NCBI GenBank assembly: GCA_021781315.1
Contig: JAJXXB010000270.1
Location: forward strand, 1-9,466
Reading direction: 5' to 3'
From: Actinomycetes bacterium
GTDB lineage: Bacteria > Actinomycetota > Acidimicrobiia > Acidimicrobiales > RAAP-2
DNA length: 9,466 nucleotides
The notes under the pieces are model-generated. The model ran no database searches. It was not told where the DNA came from and saw only the letters and a program-made list of their open reading frames with translations. The position numbers and the translations under genes were made by a program. Of the stretch, positions 6,915-9,466 are shown one piece after another; the stretch's first letter is position 1; every line of letters starts with the position of its first letter.

Positions 6915-6978
6915 CCCCGTAGCATCGACCCGCCAGCGCCCCCCGTCAAATCGGCCGATCCGACCGCCGGAGAGTCGT

Positions 6979-7296
6979 CTAGTTGGTCGCGCAGACCACC
7001 CGCGAGCGCGACGTGTCGTTGTCGGCGTCGGGCGTGGCGTCGGGAATGCGCGACCGACCGGCGTCGTTGTCGCGCGACGGCGGAAGCGTCGTCAGCGACG
7101 TCGGGCCCGCCGGGGTCAGTGACGCCGACGACCCGGCGGCCGGAGTGAGCGAGGTCGACAGCCCCGTCGGCGAGGTGCGACCGACGCAACTCTTCGCGGG
7201 TCCCGCCCCGCTAGAGAGGACGACGATGGCCGCGACGAGAGCCACCAGGACGACCAGAACGATCAGCACTCGCGGCGGGGTGATGACTCGGGCCAT
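6979..7296 (-). CDS. Small single-pass membrane protein with Ser/Thr/Pro-rich extracytoplasmic tail
   Basis: A 105-residue protein of unknown function. A strongly hydrophobic segment at about 9-28, rich in Leu and Val, is a transmembrane anchor or uncleaved signal. The tail has Cys37 and Cys102, which bracket it and could form a disulfide. Between them lies a low-complexity stretch with repeated SLTPA (49-53 and 59-63), and then two related blocks, DNDAGRSR at 76-83 and DNDTSRSR at 92-99. The ATG at 7296 is chosen because AAGGA lies seven bases upstream; the open frame to 7434 has an Arg-rich start with no support. It ends 64 bases before the L,D-transpeptidase on the same strand, so the two may be co-transcribed, and it is divergent from the secreted protein at 7449. 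Confidence 0.72.
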   Translation of the reverse strand: MARVITPPRVLIVLVVLVALVAAIVVLSSGAGPAKSCVGRTSPTGLSTSLTPAAGSSASLTPAGPTSLTTLPPSRDNDAGRSRIPDATPDADNDTSRSRVVCATN

Positions 7297-7424
7297 GGCG
7301 ACGTCCTTGCGACAGGTGTGGTCGCGACATTGTGCCACGACACCGCTCGCCACAGTACCGGCCGACGCACGCCGCCGCGCCCGTGCGCGTCGCGGCGCGA
7401 CGTCCGCGGCCCCGAGGGCCGCAC

Positions 7425-7430
7425 TAGCGT
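7425..7430 (+). promoter_or_regulatory. Candidate -10 box for the secreted two-domain protein
   Basis: TAGCGT fits the TAnnnT pattern of actinobacterial -10 boxes and would place transcription start near 7437, with a 12-base leader containing GGGGG before the ATG at 7449. No clear -35 is present at 17 bases. Confidence 0.3.
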
Positions 7431-7448
7431 CCATTGACGGGGGTCACC

Positions 7449-8243
7449 ATGGTCACTGCGCGCCACCGTTGGGCACTCGCCGCAACGCTCGCGCTCGCGC
7501 TCGCCCCGATCCTCGCCGGGTCCGGTGCCGCATCGCGCGCGGGGGCCAGCGAGCACCTGGCGACCAGCGCCTGTGCGCCGAGCGCCCTCACCGTTGTTTC
7601 CTGGACGGACTTCACCGCCAACGCGCCGGCGACGCCGGTGCGCCTCACCACGATCGTGCGCAACGGCTCGTCGAGCGCCTGTCGGGTGACGATCGGCGGG
7701 TCGTCGCCGCTCGTCACCATCCGAGCCGCCAACGGATCCGTGGCGTGGGCGTCCTGTGGCGCGACGACGCCGTGCCCGCTCTATCTCATGGCGGTGACGC
7801 TGGCGCCGGGGGCGGCGCGCACCGAGACCTGGACGTGGAACCAACGGACCCGGGCTGCGCTCGCGGCGCGCGGCACCTACCGCGTCACCACCACCGCGAG
7901 CGGCGCGCGATCGAACCTCGCGACCGCGTTTCGACTGGGCACACGCAACGCCCAGCCCACGGTCGTCGCGAATCTCGCCGACAGTGCGCGACGCGTGACC
8001 CTCGCGCTCGGAGCCACCCTCGTCGTGCGCGCGGGCGTACAGGGTCTCTACGTGCTGTCCGCGCCCACGAGCTCGGCGCGTCTCGCCACGCGACTCTCCC
8101 TCGGGGGGACGACGATCCTCGCGCTGTTCGTCGCGCGCGCCGCGGGCACGGCGCTCGTGCAGGCGACCGGCACCCCCGCGTGCTACCCCCAGTGCCTGAT
8201 GCCGAGCCGGCTCTACCAGTTAAGAGTCACCATCACGCCCTAG
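7449..8243 (+). CDS. Secreted two-domain protein resembling BsuPI and chagasin-like inhibitor folds
   Basis: 264 residues, exported. A signal peptide covers about 1-33 (Arg5, Arg7, then an Ala/Leu core). The first mature domain, about 45-152, has Cys42, Cys78, Cys103 and Cys109. It ends in ETWTWNQRTR...RGTYRV (126-145), the pattern that closes BsuPI-type proteinase-inhibitor beta domains. The second, about 168-264, has VTLALGATLVVR, then TTILALFVARAAGTALVQA and Cys245/Cys249 followed by SRLYQLRVTI. This resembles chagasin-like (I42) or other Ig-like beta sandwiches, without the full chagasin loops. Both assignments rest on pattern memory and are tentative; inhibitor activity is inference. ATG 7449 is preferred, with GGGGG five bases upstream; an in-frame TTG at 7434 would add five residues. 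Confidence 0.85.
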   Translation: MVTARHRWALAATLALALAPILAGSGAASRAGASEHLATSACAPSALTVVSWTDFTANAPATPVRLTTIVRNGSSSACRVTIGGSSPLVTIRAANGSVAWASCGATTPCPLYLMAVTLAPGAARTETWTWNQRTRAALAARGTYRVTTTASGARSNLATAFRLGTRNAQPTVVANLADSARRVTLALGATLVVRAGVQGLYVLSAPTSSARLATRLSLGGTTILALFVARAAGTALVQATGTPACYPQCLMPSRLYQLRVTITP

Positions 8244-8317
8244 GACGAGGTCGCCTCACACGATGACCCACCTCTCCCTCGTGGGACTCGTCGGGCTCAA
8301 CGTTCATTGGCCGTTGA

Positions 8318-8333
8318 CTCACCCACGGGTGAG
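8318..8333. repeat. 16-bp palindrome between two plus-strand genes
   Basis: CTCACCC at 8318-8324 and GGGTGAG at 8327-8333 are perfect reverse complements around AC. It lies 75 bases after one stop and 65 bases before the next start. The two-base gap favours a dimeric DNA-binding site over an RNA hairpin, but a weak terminator is possible. Confidence 0.4.
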
Positions 8334-8386
8334 ACCGGCCCGCGGTCCGTGGAGTGACAGACGCTCGTCGCTTCACGTCGCCTCGA

Positions 8387-8392
8387 TAGGCT
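8387..8392 (+). promoter_or_regulatory. Candidate -10 box of a leaderless transcript for the S51 peptidase
   Basis: TAGGCT lies so that transcription start would fall on or next to the GTG at 8399. No ribosome binding site precedes that GTG, as expected for a leaderless actinobacterial mRNA. No clear -35 is seen. Confidence 0.4.
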
Positions 8393-8398
8393 CGGCGC

Positions 8399-9115
8399 GT
8401 GAATCAGTCAGCGGGCGAGCCCGGGCCGATCGCCCTGGTGGGTTCGGGCGAGTACCTCGAGGTGATGGCCGATATCGAGGCGAGCCTGATCGCCGGGAGA
8501 GCGCCGCGCTACGTGCAGATCGCGACCGCCGCCGTGCCCGACGGGCCCGAGGTCGTCGCGCGCTGGCATCGCCTGGGCACCGAGCAGGCCCGCCGCCTCG
8601 ACGTCGAGCCGGTCATCTTGGACGTGCAGTCCCCCGCCGACGCCAACGACCCCGCCGTCGTCGAGCGCGTGGCCGGCGCCGGGCTCATCTACCTCTCGGG
8701 CGGACACCCCGCCTTCCTCGCCGACACCCTGCGCGAGAGCGCACTCTGGGCGGCGATCCTCGACGCGTGGCGCGCCGGCGCGGCCCTGGCCGGCTGCAGC
8801 GCAGGCGCCATGGCGATGACCTCGTGGATCCCCTCGCTGCGACACCCGCGCCGTGGCACCACGCCGGGCCTCGGTCTGCTCGCGCACCTGCGCGTCATCC
8901 CGCACTTCGACGCCTTCAGCCGACGGGTCCCCGACCTCGTCACCCAGTACCTGGTGATGCGCGATCCCGCGGTGAGCGTGCTCGGCATCGACGAGGAGAC
9001 CGCGCTGATCGGCGGGCCCTTCGAATGGACCGTGCGCGGACGCGCGAGCGTCTGGCGCCTGGACGACGACGGCCGCGAGGAGTTCGCCGCGGGCGCCACC
9101 GTGTCGACGCCCTAG
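8399..9115 (+). CDS. S51-type serine peptidase (peptidase E / cyanophycinase-like fold)
   Basis: A cytoplasmic protein of 238 residues with no signal peptide. It has the class I glutamine-amidotransferase-like fold of the S51 family. IALVGSGEY at 11-19 opens the first strand, IYLSGGHPAFL at 97-107 matches the family's GG motif, and GCSAGAMAM at 132-140 is the nucleophile elbow with Ser134. IPHFDAFSRR at 167-176 places His169 as the likely triad histidine, and LGIDEETALI at 195-204 supplies an acidic residue. Family members cleave Asp-containing dipeptides or cyanophycin; the substrate here cannot be read from sequence. The start GTG 8399 probably begins a leaderless mRNA. Its TAG stop touches the stop of the convergent cupredoxin gene. 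Confidence 0.9.
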   Translation: MNQSAGEPGPIALVGSGEYLEVMADIEASLIAGRAPRYVQIATAAVPDGPEVVARWHRLGTEQARRLDVEPVILDVQSPADANDPAVVERVAGAGLIYLSGGHPAFLADTLRESALWAAILDAWRAGAALAGCSAGAMAMTSWIPSLRHPRRGTTPGLGLLAHLRVIPHFDAFSRRVPDLVTQYLVMRDPAVSVLGIDEETALIGGPFEWTVRGRASVWRLDDDGREEFAAGATVSTP

Positions 9116-9463
9116 TCACTTCACGACGAGCACCGCCTGCATGAACTGGTGGATCGCGCAGTAGTAGCCGTAGACGCCGGGTCGTCGCGGCGCAAGAAAG
9201 CTCATCGACTGGCCCTGGGCGAGATCGCGAGTGGCGAAGGTGCCGTTCATCGCGGTCACGGTGTGATCGACGTTGTCGGTGTTGGTCACCGTGACCCGCT
9301 CACCGGGGGTCACGACGAGTCGTGCGGGCGAGTAGGCGAAGTTCGCGATCTCGAGATGCGCGCCCGCGCTCGGGGTAACGACCCCCTTTGACCGGGTGTC
9401 GAGGGCGAGGCCGCCCACGACGAGCAGGCTCGCCGCGAGAAGCGCGACGAGCCTGCTACGCAC
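9116..9463 (-). CDS. Secreted cupredoxin, plastocyanin/amicyanin-like type 1 copper protein
   Basis: A 115-residue exported blue-copper domain that would carry electrons or bind copper outside the membrane. An N-terminal hydrophobic segment at about 5-21 is a signal peptide or anchor. The cupredoxin domain (about 36-115) has IANFAYSP at 39-46, VTVTNTDNVDHTVTA at 57-71 with ligand His67, and PGVYGYYCAIHQFM at 95-108 supplying Cys102, His105 and Met108. The C-x2-H-x2-M spacing is that of amicyanin/pseudoazurin-like proteins rather than plant plastocyanin (C-x2-H-x4-M). The GTG at 9463 lies three bases from the window edge and the frame is still open there, so the true start may be further upstream. 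Its stop abuts the stop of the S51 peptidase. Confidence 0.88.
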   Translation of the reverse strand: MRSRLVALLAASLLVVGGLALDTRSKGVVTPSAGAHLEIANFAYSPARLVVTPGERVTVTNTDNVDHTVTAMNGTFATRDLAQGQSMSFLAPRRPGVYGYYCAIHQFMQAVLVVK

Positions 9464-9466
9464 GTG

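Noticed and set aside
7441..7456. GGTCAC repeated on either side of the ATG at 7449, possibly an operator
   Set aside because: Two six-base copies three bases apart in GC-rich DNA can arise by chance and overlap the start codon; there is no supporting context.
7263..7844. Minus-strand open frame of 193 codons over the secreted two-domain protein
   Set aside because: Arg/Gly-rich shadow of a gene with a clear signal peptide on the plus strand.

Overview
The window is GC-rich throughout, with strongly GC-biased third codon positions, frequent GTG starts and 4-bp stop/start overlaps. The short, single-length 6-phosphogluconate dehydrogenase and the SHGC-type L,D-transpeptidase fit a high-GC actinobacterium. 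An acidimicrobial-type lineage is my best guess, but it is inferred from protein style and not shown directly.

Region 1 (1-3943, all minus strand) is a tight sugar-phosphate operon read in the order pgi, gnd, pgl, rpiA. The genes overlap by 4, 8 and 4 bases, which implies translational coupling. Together they cover glucose-6-phosphate/fructose-6-phosphate interconversion, 6-phosphogluconolactone hydrolysis, oxidative decarboxylation of 6-phosphogluconate, and ribulose-5-P/ribose-5-P isomerisation. Glucose-6-phosphate dehydrogenase (zwf), which would complete the oxidative pentose phosphate branch, is not in the window. The end of rpiA runs off the left edge.

Region 2 (3944-4333) is a non-coding spacer. 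It holds a perfect 15-bp inverted repeat that lies downstream of the next gene and ahead of the pgi operon.

Region 3 (4334-5652) is a divergent pair: a secreted protein of unknown function on the minus strand and a TetR-family regulator on the plus strand. Between them is an AT-rich island with a striking operator-like palindrome centred at 4943. It covers the -10 box of a good sigma70-type promoter pointing at the secreted protein, so TetR repression of the secreted protein, and probably autoregulation, is the natural reading. The regulator has no ordinary start codon downstream of this palindrome.

Region 4 (5653-6194) is a 542-bp stretch with no convincing gene. It has nested inverted repeats right behind the TetR gene, then three short protein-like reading frames that could be gene debris.

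Region 5 (6195-9463) is mostly an export and cell-envelope block. It has an L,D-transpeptidase with a peptidoglycan-binding domain and a small single-pass membrane protein (both minus). Divergent from these is a secreted two-domain protein that resembles protease-inhibitor folds (plus), followed by a cytoplasmic S51-type serine peptidase (plus). A secreted amicyanin-like cupredoxin (minus) meets the peptidase stop to stop with no gap. Five of the eight genes in 4334-9463 carry a signal peptide or membrane anchor, or six if the cupredoxin start is complete as seen. No mobile element, CRISPR array, tRNA or rRNA was recognised.
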